DNA of 64,000 nucleotides, from assembly GCA_016722635.1 (NCBI GenBank), contig JADKIX010000005.1, positions 35,708 to 99,707 on the forward strand. Direction: 5' to 3'. The position numbers and the translations under genes were made by a program. Below, piece by piece: positions 8,253 to 16,993 of this stretch (position 1 is its first letter; each line of letters opens with the position of its first letter). The stretch is from Rhodospirillaceae bacterium. GTDB taxonomy: Bacteria; Pseudomonadota; Alphaproteobacteria; JAEUKQ01. A model generated the notes under the pieces. The model ran no database searches and was not told the origin of the DNA. It was given only the letters and a program-made list of their open reading frames with translations.

Positions 8253-9014
8253 GCTGTGCCCCTGAAAAAGATAAAATGAAAATTGTTGGGTAAAATAGCA
8301 GGCAGGCCATGGGCAAACCGAAACACCCGCCACCGCAGCCAAATGAATAATCAGGATATTTTTGAAAATATCATGGCCCTGAAGACAGATAAGGGCATCA
8401 TCCGTTGCCTGGCAAAACGGTGCTTAGCTGATGAATGATTGATTTCAATTGCAGAAGGTCGATTGGCATAGGATGGATTGCTTGGCCGCACGTATTCTTG
8501 ACCTGGGTCATGTAAACTTGGGAAATTGAAAAACCGGGGATTGGGCAAAAAAAAACCAACACTCGTTAAAGTGTTGGTTCAACCTCTTCCCTGATAACAT
8601 ACGGTATACGTGTAAAAACTGCCTATTTATATTTATAATGTTCTTTAAACATCATACTTTCACGATACCCACCTTTATTACCAATGTCAATAAAAAAAAT
8701 AAGGCATGTTTTATTGTTGCATTAAAAACTTAAAAAATTGCTGACCGTAAATATATCAGCCTGTTACGTGGCATTTGTAATAACTTATTTTTCATCAATT
8801 ACCAGCATCATAAAGCTCCTTCCCTAAAAATGTGGTGGTGTTAGTATAGGGAATTTTCTTGCTTTTTCAAATATTGCTAGCCTTTGATAAAAAAATGAGC
8901 CAAATATTCCAACCAACGCAACGGGATGGCGCTTAAGGTACTGGGCCACAAGGTTAAACCGCCCTACACATTAAGGATGGCGGATGAAATTATCCCTACC
9001 GAATGTTCCCCTGG
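8253..9014. other. Mostly empty region between virion genes and secreted-protein block
   Basis: About 760 bases marking the break between the portal operon and the non-phage block. A 65-codon minus-strand frame at 8351-8548 begins with TTG inside a terminator and is not convincing. The only structure I can support is the minus-strand terminator at 8547-8579; the rest (8580-9014) is AT-rich and may contain promoters. Confidence 0.5.
8547..8579 (-). terminator. Rho-independent terminator, minus strand
   Basis: Perfect 10-bp stem AACCAACACT/AGTGTTGGTT with a 6-base loop (8554-8579), followed on the minus strand by a run of eight to nine T. It would stop transcripts coming from the right before they enter the portal operon, so the portal operon needs its own promoter between it and 8252. 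Confidence 0.85.
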
Positions 9015-9593
9015 TTAGCAGCCATAATCAACGGATAGATGAAAAATTTGTTGCAATAATTGTTGCGCCAACAATTCGGGGCGCACCCCTTGCACCGGCC
9101 ATTTGCAACCTTGCTGGCTGGGTAATCCCGATTGCTGGCGCTTGTGAATGACATTCCCCGGTCCTTGGATAAAGCTTTCAAGCATGACATAGCTCCCCCC
9201 GCCTTGTTCCACCATCTGTCCAATCATCACCCCCCTTAATTGCTGCTGGTTTTGATCTATAATGGCTGCAAAACCGTAAGGACAAATTTCCTTAAATTTT
9301 TGTCCTGGCCCCAATTCCATGAGATTAGATGTTTTCCTACAATAATAACCCATGACAACAACCGCTTGGTCAACCTGTTGGCGGGTGATGGCCAGCGGCA
9401 GCTGATTCATATAAGACCAATTTTCTGGCCCAATCAATTTTTGCAACTGCTGCTGCCAATCTTCACCCCATATTGCCTGGAAGGACTGATGACCCTTAGA
9501 AATTCCCGGATCAGGCGATTGGGCGGCGGCGGGATAGGATGCCATCAGGCAAAAACAGCGAAGCCACAGAAGAACCCTAGATATTTTGATCAT
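9015..9593 (-). CDS. Secreted Ivy-like protein (paralogue 1)
   Basis: 192-aa exported protein. The signal peptide MIKISRVLLWLRCFCLMASY ends at PAAAQ. The mature part follows the same layout as the genes at 9719, 10362, 11099 and 15630: a W-containing helical front half, then a strand ending VVVMGYYC, a loop and a second Cys. In Ivy lysozyme inhibitors this position holds the C-x4-C loop (CKPHDC); here the two Cys are further apart with an inserted loop. Start 9593 follows AAGGGGAAAAGATAAGA. The relation to Ivy is a weak, pattern-based call. Confidence 0.5.
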   Translation of the reverse strand: MIKISRVLLWLRCFCLMASYPAAAQSPDPGISKGHQSFQAIWGEDWQQQLQKLIGPENWSYMNQLPLAITRQQVDQAVVVMGYYCRKTSNLMELGPGQKFKEICPYGFAAIIDQNQQQLRGVMIGQMVEQGGGSYVMLESFIQGPGNVIHKRQQSGLPSQQGCKWPVQGVRPELLAQQLLQQIFHLSVDYGC

Positions 9594-9718
9594 TCTTATC
9601 TTTTCCCCTTTGCCTGTTACCGATAAAAAATATTTCGCAGGATATACCAAAAGCCATAATCATGCCATAATCATCCGGTAATGATTTGTATGATGACCAT
9701 TAAAAGGACTTTTTAGCT

Positions 9719-10342
9719 GTGAAAAATATTCCGCCCATCGTTTTACTACTTCTATCCTGTTTTTATTTCCCACAACCAGCCAGCGCTTGTGAACCATCCC
9801 CTGCAGGGCTTCCTGCCCTTGATGCGTATATAGGCCATCCCTCCAACCACCGCATCCAAGCCCAATCACTGTCCTTCACTTTATTCGATGTAGCATCTTT
9901 CCAAATTTCCGCCAAATTTGCAGGCGATGACGGATGTATAGTGGCCGCAAAGATCAGCGAATTAGATGAAGGTGATCATTTCCCGATTGTTGCCAAAATT
10001 GGCAATTGGTTGGTCGGGCAAAGTTACGGTTGTGACCATGATGGTTGTTATGATGTAGGCATGATTGCCTATAACACCGTTTCCGGTGAGATCGGTGGAT
10101 GCTTGATGGATGGCAAACAGGCCTATGACGGGGATTCGCCTTTTAAAATACCCGGTGAGAATCTGGTCATCTTCGGCTCAAAAGATGGCGGATATATGAT
10201 CAACCTTAATCTTGGGAACACCAGTCAACTGCCCGGATATGTGTATGGTTGCGGCTCCCCCACTCAGGATGCCCAACAGATTTTAACCCGTTGGCAATTC
10301 TTTGACCAAATCATGGCGCTGTCCAACCGGTTGGGCAAATAA
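9719..10342 (+). CDS. Secreted Ivy-like protein (paralogue 2)
   Basis: 207-aa exported protein starting at GTG 9719, with AAGGA upstream; signal peptide through PQPASA. The mature part has WLVGQSYGCDHDGCYDVGM, a C-x4-C loop after a WLV strand, just as Ivy proteins have YLV..S.CKPHDC. It ends with a GCGSPTQDAQQILTRW helix shared with its neighbours. Ivy proteins sit in the periplasm and inhibit C-type lysozyme. It is the first of three tandem plus-strand paralogues and diverges from paralogue 1. Confidence 0.55.
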   Translation: MKNIPPIVLLLLSCFYFPQPASACEPSPAGLPALDAYIGHPSNHRIQAQSLSFTLFDVASFQISAKFAGDDGCIVAAKISELDEGDHFPIVAKIGNWLVGQSYGCDHDGCYDVGMIAYNTVSGEIGGCLMDGKQAYDGDSPFKIPGENLVIFGSKDGGYMINLNLGNTSQLPGYVYGCGSPTQDAQQILTRWQFFDQIMALSNRLGK

Positions 10343-10361
10343 TTTTGAGGTGCTTGATCAC

Positions 10362-11081
10362 ATGATAGGAATTCGTTTTTATTTTGTTTTTATATTGGCT
10401 TTCGCTTTGCCTTTGATTAAAGTCCAGGGCCAAAATGTCAGCGCCAGTTGTGAATATGTAGGCGAATCTGCAGGCCAGCGGCAATATGATTGTAATTTAG
10501 GGGCAGCAACCATTGCCGATTGGGTGGGGTATTATCCCGGAGATATGAGAAGATTGGGTGCACAAGGCCAACAGGTGAATTTTTACCAATTCCTCCTGGG
10601 CCAGCCGGAACTTTTTGAAAATATTCCTGAACCCGACCTTGCTTACTTGCGGCAGCAGTTGCAGCAACAAGCGGATGATTTGGTGCGGCAAATCCATACA
10701 GCCGACTTGTACCCTAAAATCACCCAAGTGCAAGATTGGGTGATCGTCCAAAGTTATCGCTGTGATCCCAACATGTGCGTTGATTTATCGGTTTTGATGG
10801 TTGATACCACGAACCAACATATCACTGTTTGTATCCTTTCCCTACCCTCTACCCTCATTTCCCTAAGCTCCCTGACCCCTGCCCTGATTGGGGAACTGGC
10901 AGTGCAAATCTTCACCTCATTTCCAGATAGGAAGGGATACAGCTTTTCAAGGCCCATGCAGGAATTGCGACAAGAACCAGGATATGCTTGCGGCAACCCC
11001 AGCCATAATCCCTCACTAATCCTTAAAAATTTGCAAATGCTTGAAAAAAACTTGATTGAGCACGATCCCCATCATCCATAA
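10362..11081 (+). CDS. Secreted Ivy-like protein (paralogue 3)
   Basis: 239-aa exported protein; the ATG at 10362 (MIGIRFYFVFILAFALPL) follows GAGG and gives a good signal peptide ending VQG/Q. An open frame extends 20 codons upstream into the previous gene but lacks a signal. Core signature WVIVQSYRCDPNMCVDLSVL again shows the C-x4-C loop, and YACGNPSHNPSLILKNLQ matches the conserved C-terminal helix. Twenty bases downstream of paralogue 2, so likely one operon. Confidence 0.55.
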   Translation: MIGIRFYFVFILAFALPLIKVQGQNVSASCEYVGESAGQRQYDCNLGAATIADWVGYYPGDMRRLGAQGQQVNFYQFLLGQPELFENIPEPDLAYLRQQLQQQADDLVRQIHTADLYPKITQVQDWVIVQSYRCDPNMCVDLSVLMVDTTNQHITVCILSLPSTLISLSSLTPALIGELAVQIFTSFPDRKGYSFSRPMQELRQEPGYACGNPSHNPSLILKNLQMLEKNLIEHDPHHP

Positions 11082-11098
11082 AAATTCAGGAGTAGATC

Positions 11099-11796
11099 AT
11101 GATGCAGCTCGCCTCTTTTTTTAGCCTTTTTCTTCTATCCGTTGGTTAAGAAGAATAGGTTTAACTTTACTTTTATTAATGGCGTCAATTCCCTCCCCCG
11201 TGTTTGCGGACGAATATTACACCCTCAGTGGCTGGGTGGGGCAAAATCCTTTCGCAGGCACGGGAAATAAGCAGGGGAAAATCTTATATGAAGATCCGCA
11301 ATTCAAGGCGATTTTTTTACATTTGCTTGAGGCAAATATGCCTCCCCTAATGGCAGAACAATTATGGCAAAGCATCTTGAAGCAAGATTCTTACGCGCAA
11401 GTGGTGAAAGTTGATAATTTTGTCCTGGTGATGGGATTTAATTGCAGATGGCAAGGCTGCCCGGAACATCATGTCTTTTTTTACGAAGAAATTGGCGATG
11501 GCGCCCGGGTAGGTATCTGCACCTCTGTTTTAGAGCCAGCGAGTGCCAGTCAAGATCAGAACGGTGTCATTGCACAAAAATTCCGCCAGCGCTTGCAATT
11601 TTATGGTTCTGGCTGGCCGGGATCGGTTGATATCCGTTTTTCCCCACTAGCCGCCTTTCCTGATATGCGCGGCAGGTTCTCACCTACCCCCGGCGGCAGG
11701 GGTTGCTTCGGCAGTGGCCTTCCCACCCCCAACCCTGCAACCGCTTTGCAAATATGGCAAGAAATAGGACAAAAAATGCAATTAGGGTTACCGTAG
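11099..11796 (+). pseudogene. Secreted Ivy-like protein (paralogue 4), frameshifted signal peptide
   Basis: Third tandem gene. The natural start is ATG 11099/11102, with AGGAG at 11089-11093, but that frame stops after 16-17 codons. The mature protein (DEYYTLSGWVGQNPF and on) is in another frame whose first ATG (11179) lies inside a signal peptide. Adding one T in the T5 run at 11127-11131 joins them into a full signal peptide ending SPVFA. The body has LVMGFNCRWQGCPEHHVFF (C-x4-C loop) and GCFGSGLPTPNPATALQIW. Either a real frameshift or a sequencing error. Confidence 0.6.
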
Positions 11797-11964
11797 AAGT
11801 AAGGTTTCTTATCTCCATTATCCCTCCATAATAACCTCAGCAAAGATACGGCGATATTTATCGTTAAAATGGAAAATAGTGTTTGGTCGCCGGTGGTTAA
11901 TGCTGCATCGAATATAGGCTATTTACTGTTCTTTAGTCAATCGGTCCCGGTTGAGGAGGCCGAT

Positions 11965-12876
11965 TTACAATTGGCCTTTCTTTTCCATAAATTTTTCAAG
12001 CTGTTCCAACCGGTTGGCAATGGGCGGATGGCTGTTGGTATACATAACCATAAACCCGTATCTGGGGCGATATTCAATCTGGCTAATATCTTCAAAAAAT
12101 TCTCGTAACCCGGCCGCATAGCCCAGTTCAGCCGAAAAACGGTCGGCACGGAATTCCACGCGTCGGCTGTTTAAAGAAACAATGAACCAGGCTATCCCTT
12201 CAATCATCTTGCTAACCCCTGCCAATAACATAAAGGGCAGCAAGGCCATTAGGATAAAGCCACTGATAGCACCCTCACTATCATCGTTATCATCCTTTTT
12301 TCTTTTCTTCGGTGGTTCATCCGCCATAAAAATAGCGACAATGCCCCCGAATATCCGTGCTAACAAATTAATCCCCCGCATTGCCATTAGCAGCGCCGAG
12401 TCACCATGGTATAAATGGCCCAATTCATGCCCGATCACCGCGGCAATTTGGTCATCATCGCTTGCCAAAAGCCCCTGGGTCAAAATAAGGGTGGAATGGC
12501 CCAGGGCCTGCGCTTGGGGTATGGGATCATCGATAATATATAATTTGACTTTTTTGTTTTTCCCTGTCCTTTGCCGGTAGCGGCGCATGATTTCCTGCAT
12601 CAAGGGCTGCAAGCGTTCTTTTTCCCTTTTAACCAGCCGACGCATGGGGAAAAACAGGCGCGAAAACCACTCATTTAATGGCGAGGCGCCAATAACCGCT
12701 AAAATGACAATAACAGCAATGGACATGCCCATCCACCATAATGGGCCAAATTGAGCTTCAAAGGATGATCTTGGCAATATTTTATCGCCCTGCGATACCC
12801 CTATGACGAAACATCCTATCTGCCAAACAAACAGCCAGTTGGCAAAAGCAGTCACGGTAATAGCAAAATAACGCAT
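11965..12876 (-). CDS. M48-family membrane zinc metalloprotease
   Basis: 303-aa HtpX/M48-type peptidase. Two N-terminal membrane segments (about residues 5-27 and 48-64), then the zinc motif HELGH at 150-154, a further hydrophobic pair around 165-230 and the third zinc ligand in RRVEFRADRFSAE. A long charged insert (EPPKKRKKDDNDDSEG) separates the last membrane segments. HtpX proteins degrade misfolded membrane proteins, but this one is co-transcribed with a TraD-like ATPase (3-base gap), which suggests a role linked to that ATPase. Confidence 0.85.
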   Translation of the reverse strand: MRYFAITVTAFANWLFVWQIGCFVIGVSQGDKILPRSSFEAQFGPLWWMGMSIAVIVILAVIGASPLNEWFSRLFFPMRRLVKREKERLQPLMQEIMRRYRQRTGKNKKVKLYIIDDPIPQAQALGHSTLILTQGLLASDDDQIAAVIGHELGHLYHGDSALLMAMRGINLLARIFGGIVAIFMADEPPKKRKKDDNDDSEGAISGFILMALLPFMLLAGVSKMIEGIAWFIVSLNSRRVEFRADRFSAELGYAAGLREFFEDISQIEYRPRYGFMVMYTNSHPPIANRLEQLEKFMEKKGQL

Positions 12877-12879
12877 GGG

Positions 12880-14715
12880 TTACCCCTGTTCTTGTAATAT
12901 ATTGCTTAAAGAAAGGCGAAGTTTATATAGCTTATGATCACTTTTCGTTACCATCACTGCCTCACCAAGCTTCAGCCGTTTTATTTCATCCGGCTGGATA
13001 ACGTAATCCCGAACCCGGCGGACCCCATCCTGGCTATCTAACCAAGTTAGCTGATATTTTTCCTTCATCCCGATCACTTCAACCAACATCCGGGCATCAT
13101 CTGGGTTATTCTGCCGCTGGATGATATAATTGTTGCAATTGGCAATCACCTGACTTAATAGATAATCCCTGTATTCAGGCTGGGAACGCGCAATATCGCC
13201 AAGGCTTTGCGCGGTTACAACCATATTAAAGCCAGCGGCCCGGGATTGATTCAATAAACCAATTAATGGCGGGCCCGCTAAGGGGCCCAGTTCATCAACA
13301 ATCACAAAGAAATTGTCTTTGATGGTTTTTTGTAATTGTTGGGCGGCAAAGGCTTTTAGATCGCTTAAGATCAATTGCATCAATTTGGATAAAATCGCTG
13401 GCATGTCCAAGCTTGGTAAACTGAAACAGATCACCGCCCCCTGCTGAATGGCTTGAGGAATTACCAAATGGCTGGGATTTGGGGGCGATGTCGATTGCTG
13501 AGACGGCCCTGATGAACGGAAAACATGGCCAATCTGGGAATGAACCAGCCCCTGCAGGTGCCGCTGAACCTCTTCAAGCGTTTCTGGCGGAATCAATGGC
13601 TCTTCCGCTGGTTGATTAAACTGGATTACCCTGCCATCCCGGGAAGCAGGTTTTTGCTCCTGCAGCAGTTTCTTTAAAACCCCTGGGCGGATGTAGGTAG
13701 AAATTTCGCCTAGGTTGGGTTGCATCCCCAACCACTCAAAAACAGAAAACATGAACGCTAAATAGTTTAAAACTGCCTGGTCAGCCGCCAAACCGCTGTC
13801 CAGCAATAAGGCTAACCGTTCGGCCTTTGCTGAAAAACCACCTGTGATAAAAGGATGATAGGTTGTCAGGGTATGAATGCCTATAACGTAACAAGGACGG
13901 CCTGATTTTTTGGCGTAGCTTGCAATATTATCCACCAAAACACGGTCGCCTTTGCCATCCATATAAAGGATCGGTTTTGCCCGGTTAATGGCGCTTTCCA
14001 TGATCATGCAGGAAAGATTGGTTTTACCGCTTCCGGTCGTTCCCAAGATGAGGGTATGGGTATTCGCTTGCAGGTCTGTTAAATAAACAGCTGCGCCCGA
14101 ATTTTTATCTTTGCCAATGAACGTACGGCCCGAATCTTCGATCGGTTTAGCGGCGCCAACCTGATTGTTGCTGGCGCGGGCGGTAAATAATTGGGGTGGC
14201 ACCAACAGGTTTTCCGTGACCGCTTTCCCGTGAAACAGCCATCGCCAAGGCCGATGGGTATAAAATTCCCAGATTAACAGCATAAGACCCGTACACAAGA
14301 AGGCAATTGGGATAAATTCTATCCAATTCCTGGTATCTTGCATCCAAACCCAGAACCCTTTTCCCCATAAACTTACCCAAATTTTGGCCAGCTGGATTTT
14401 GCCTTGGAACAATTTATCTAAGCTAAACCCTGCCAAGGCCTGTTCATAGGCAATCCCAACCCGTTTTAACGGGGCAGCCAGCCACTGCCATTTCAAAACC
14501 CAGCCTATGCGCCAAAGACCCGTAACAAAGGCCAAAGCAATAAAAAACACCCCCCCTCCATAGCGGACATGCAAGAAACGGCTTCCTATAAAAAGCAGCA
14601 ATGTCATCAGAAAACCAAGGGGCCCGGCAATAGCTAGGACAGCGCCCAGCATTCCCACCATCAACACTCCCCCAAGTAGGTTATAAAAAAAACGGATGCT
14701 GAAAAATGACGACAT
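12880..14715 (-). CDS. TraD/TraG-like coupling-protein ATPase
   Basis: 611-aa membrane ATPase of the type IV coupling protein / HerA-FtsK superfamily. N-terminal hydrophobic segments at about residues 11-48, 55-75 and 133-150, Walker A GTTGSGKT at 225-232, Walker B around FFVIVDELGP, then a sensor-like VVTAQSLGDI segment typical of the TraD TraM-recognition region. Such proteins feed DNA-protein substrates to a conjugation channel. No relaxase or mating-pair genes are in the window, so it is either an orphan from an integrated element or has another transport role. Followed at once by the M48 protease. Confidence 0.75.
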   Translation of the reverse strand: MSSFFSIRFFYNLLGGVLMVGMLGAVLAIAGPLGFLMTLLLFIGSRFLHVRYGGGVFFIALAFVTGLWRIGWVLKWQWLAAPLKRVGIAYEQALAGFSLDKLFQGKIQLAKIWVSLWGKGFWVWMQDTRNWIEFIPIAFLCTGLMLLIWEFYTHRPWRWLFHGKAVTENLLVPPQLFTARASNNQVGAAKPIEDSGRTFIGKDKNSGAAVYLTDLQANTHTLILGTTGSGKTNLSCMIMESAINRAKPILYMDGKGDRVLVDNIASYAKKSGRPCYVIGIHTLTTYHPFITGGFSAKAERLALLLDSGLAADQAVLNYLAFMFSVFEWLGMQPNLGEISTYIRPGVLKKLLQEQKPASRDGRVIQFNQPAEEPLIPPETLEEVQRHLQGLVHSQIGHVFRSSGPSQQSTSPPNPSHLVIPQAIQQGAVICFSLPSLDMPAILSKLMQLILSDLKAFAAQQLQKTIKDNFFVIVDELGPLAGPPLIGLLNQSRAAGFNMVVTAQSLGDIARSQPEYRDYLLSQVIANCNNYIIQRQNNPDDARMLVEVIGMKEKYQLTWLDSQDGVRRVRDYVIQPDEIKRLKLGEAVMVTKSDHKLYKLRLSLSNILQEQG

Positions 14716-14974
14716 TCTGAACCTATGCCAAAGCCAGTACGCAGGAAAAGCGGTGATTAGAAAAAGCTATTTCATCTTAATAAGCGCTGGGCGCTTTATC
14801 AATATTTTATTTTCTGATGATGAATTGCCAGCAACCAGGCGGTGATCCTGTGACAAGTGGTTCCATGCCATGATAGGCGTTGCATAAAAAATTCCGCAAG
14901 CGCAGGTTTTTTTCAATTGCCGCGTCTTATTTAGTAACAAGGTTATTTTATCTTTTACATGAAGGAGATATTTG

Positions 14975-15448
14975 ATGAATTCTTTCCTACGGTATTCTTG
15001 CATTGCCACATTCACGTCGATTCTGATGGGAACGAGTGCCATGGCCCAAAAGCCCGAACAAAACCCGGGCCATACCCCGCCAAGCGGCCAGACGATGTTT
15101 AATTATTTGGATAAAAACGGCGATGGCACTATCAGCCGGGAAGAATTTGACAAAGCCCGTCAAGAACGCCAAAACCGTCAGCAACAAAGTGGCGGACAGC
15201 ACCGCGAGCTTGGTGATAACCGCACCCCTTACCAAGCACAAGGCAACCACCAACAGGGGGATGGTCACCATCATGAGCAGCGCCAGCGTTGGATAAACGT
15301 GATGTATGACCGGGCTGATCGCAACCAAGATGGCGTGGTTAGCAAGGGGGAATTTTTGATCCGGGCAGAAAAATTGTTTGAGCGTCTGGATAAGAATGAG
15401 GATGGGTTATTGCAGAAAAATGAATTGAAGCACTCAAAAAATCAATAA
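14975..15448 (+). CDS. Secreted EF-hand calcium-binding protein
   Basis: 157-aa exported protein. The ATG at 14975 lies 7 bases after AAGGAG; signal peptide ends GTSAMA/Q. Three EF-hand loops are visible: DKNGDGTISREEF, DRNQDGVVSKGEF and DKNEDGLLQKNEL, with Asp/Asn at the 1, 3 and 5 positions and Glu at 12 in the first two. A Gln/His-rich low-complexity linker separates loop 1 from loops 2-3. Likely a periplasmic or extracellular calcium binder; alone between divergent neighbours. Confidence 0.85.
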   Translation: MNSFLRYSCIATFTSILMGTSAMAQKPEQNPGHTPPSGQTMFNYLDKNGDGTISREEFDKARQERQNRQQQSGGQHRELGDNRTPYQAQGNHQQGDGHHHEQRQRWINVMYDRADRNQDGVVSKGEFLIRAEKLFERLDKNEDGLLQKNELKHSKNQ

Positions 15449-15629
15449 AATATCAAGGAAAATTGCGGGTTCCTGACCTCATCGATAACCGATTATTGTT
15501 ACTAAGGGGAAATTGGCCAGATGACAAGCCGGTTTCCCCTTGATCAATCGGACATAACCAGAAACCTAACTTGATATCACGACCCGTTTAGGATTATCCT
15601 GAGAACTCGCCACCTGAACCCCGTGGTTC

Positions 15630-16205
15630 TTATTTCCCCAGCAATATTTGCAACGCTTGCCATTGTTTAATCGCCTTTTCCGCATCACCGTGGCCACAAT
15701 CAGCGAATTGGTCGGTTGCATTGAAAACTAATTGACCGGCAGGAATATAATATTGCACTTTAACCAGGGTAATATGTAAGGGGCGATCTTTACCCGAAGG
15801 TTCATTGGCATCGGGATAATACGGGTATACCCGGCTATGTGATGCTAAACAAACCCCTGCCACTTGCTGGGTAGTCGTGTCTAGAAAAATACTCAGATCC
15901 GTATCGCCCGGATTATTTTTCAAATGGCCGCTAACCACCAGCCAATGATCCATTTGACCGACCGGTTGGGCAAAAACATAGGTTTTCCAAAGTTCGTTCC
16001 ACTGCTGCAATGGGATCAGCTGTTCAATACCTTGCCGAAAGGTTGGATGTTCAAACAAGGTCATGCCCAAAATTTCTTGATCCGGCTGACTGCCAACCCA
16101 TTTTTCAAATTTCGGCAATTGGCTAAGCACGCGCGCATCAAGCGGCTGGGACAAAATTGCCAAACTTAAACATATCAAAACGAAGCCATATAATTTTTTG
16201 ATCAT
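15630..16205 (-). CDS. Secreted Ivy-like protein (paralogue 5)
   Basis: 191-aa exported protein with signal peptide MIKKLYGFVLICLSLAILSQ. It shows the family layout clearly: KWVGSQPDQEILGMTLFEHP, then FRQGIEQLIPLQQWNELW, then WLVVSGHLKNNPGDTDLSIF and VAGVCLASH. The C-x4-C loop is lost (HLKNNPGD replaces it), so the presumed inhibitory loop may be inactive. Ends ADCGHGDAEKAIKQWQAL, the conserved terminal helix. GAGAGGCG precedes the start. Confidence 0.55.
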   Translation of the reverse strand: MIKKLYGFVLICLSLAILSQPLDARVLSQLPKFEKWVGSQPDQEILGMTLFEHPTFRQGIEQLIPLQQWNELWKTYVFAQPVGQMDHWLVVSGHLKNNPGDTDLSIFLDTTTQQVAGVCLASHSRVYPYYPDANEPSGKDRPLHITLVKVQYYIPAGQLVFNATDQFADCGHGDAEKAIKQWQALQILLGK

Positions 16206-16249
16206 CGCCTCTCACTTTCTTTTTAGTCAGGTTACGACGCAGCTTAGGC

Positions 16250-16345
16250 TTATTTCCGCACTAATTTCAGAACTTCTTGCCATTGACGGATCACTTGTTG
16301 CAAGTCATCACCCCCACAATTCTCAACAGAGCATGCTTAAAATGA
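16250..16345 (-). pseudogene. C-terminal remnant of a sixth Ivy-like paralogue
   Basis: Minus-strand frame reading SVENCGGDDLQQVIRQWQEV and then LKLVRK before TAA at 16250. This matches the last ~25 residues of the neighbouring paralogues (CGHGDAEKAIKQWQ, CGSPTQDAQQILTRWQ). No start or upstream body is present, so it is a degraded copy and evidence of repeated duplication and loss. Confidence 0.6.
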
Positions 16346-16390
16346 CCATAAGATAACAATAAAAGCGTTTCATCATCCCCATATTCCCTC

Positions 16391-16780
16391 TCAATAGGGC
16401 AATGGATGGGTTTGATAGAAATCATGGCAAGCTTGCTTCTTTTCTACACTAATGATACCCAGCGTCAGCATCTCCTCACAAAAACTTTGGGACGTGAGGG
16501 GGATATAGGGACCAACTAAATCTCTTCCATAGAACCTTCTTTTAACAGCCCCATCCGCCAATACAGATTCGCAGGTGGTCAATTCTTGATCAGCTTCATT
16601 GGCAAAATCTTGTAAAGTCACCCCCTCTTTTAATAACCCAGCATCCTTTAATGCCTGGCAATAGGGCTGCATATTTGCTTCAACGCAGGGCAAACAAATT
16701 TTTATTGCCAGCAATCCGGTAATTGGCATCACGCTTAGGATCATTGCTAAAAATACAGTTCTTATCTTCCTGATTCCCAT
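16391..16780 (-). CDS. Small secreted cysteine-containing protein
   Basis: 129-aa exported protein; signal peptide MGIRKIRTVFLAMILSVMPI followed by a mature part with six cysteines (CLPCVEANMQPYC, TTCE, SFCEEM, QACHDFY), which suggests up to three disulfides in a small helical periplasmic protein. No family recognised, and not clearly related to the Ivy-like set. Single gene. Confidence 0.6.
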   Translation of the reverse strand: MGIRKIRTVFLAMILSVMPITGLLAIKICLPCVEANMQPYCQALKDAGLLKEGVTLQDFANEADQELTTCESVLADGAVKRRFYGRDLVGPYIPLTSQSFCEEMLTLGIISVEKKQACHDFYQTHPLPY

Positions 16781-16993
16781 TTTCCTTACCCATCATCATT
16801 AAAGTTACAGCCTATATAATCCTTAATTATGGCTTTTTTGTGGCACTCCGATCAACCCCTAGCCAATGCCGCCGTTTTCTATATTATCCAGCTTAGAACC
16901 TGTTTTTTGCTTGACCTTTCCCCATCTGTAACTTGACTTATGCCTAAAATATATTGAAGATGCGCTAGGTGTTGCAAAAAATGGTGAGAACAG

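Noticed and set aside
8351..8548. 65-codon minus-strand frame upstream of the gp13-like gene
   Set aside because: Its TTG start lies in the T-run of a terminator and no family is recognised.
12880..14715. Complete conjugative element (ICE)
   Set aside because: Only a coupling-type ATPase is present; no relaxase, mating-pair genes, integrase or att repeats seen.
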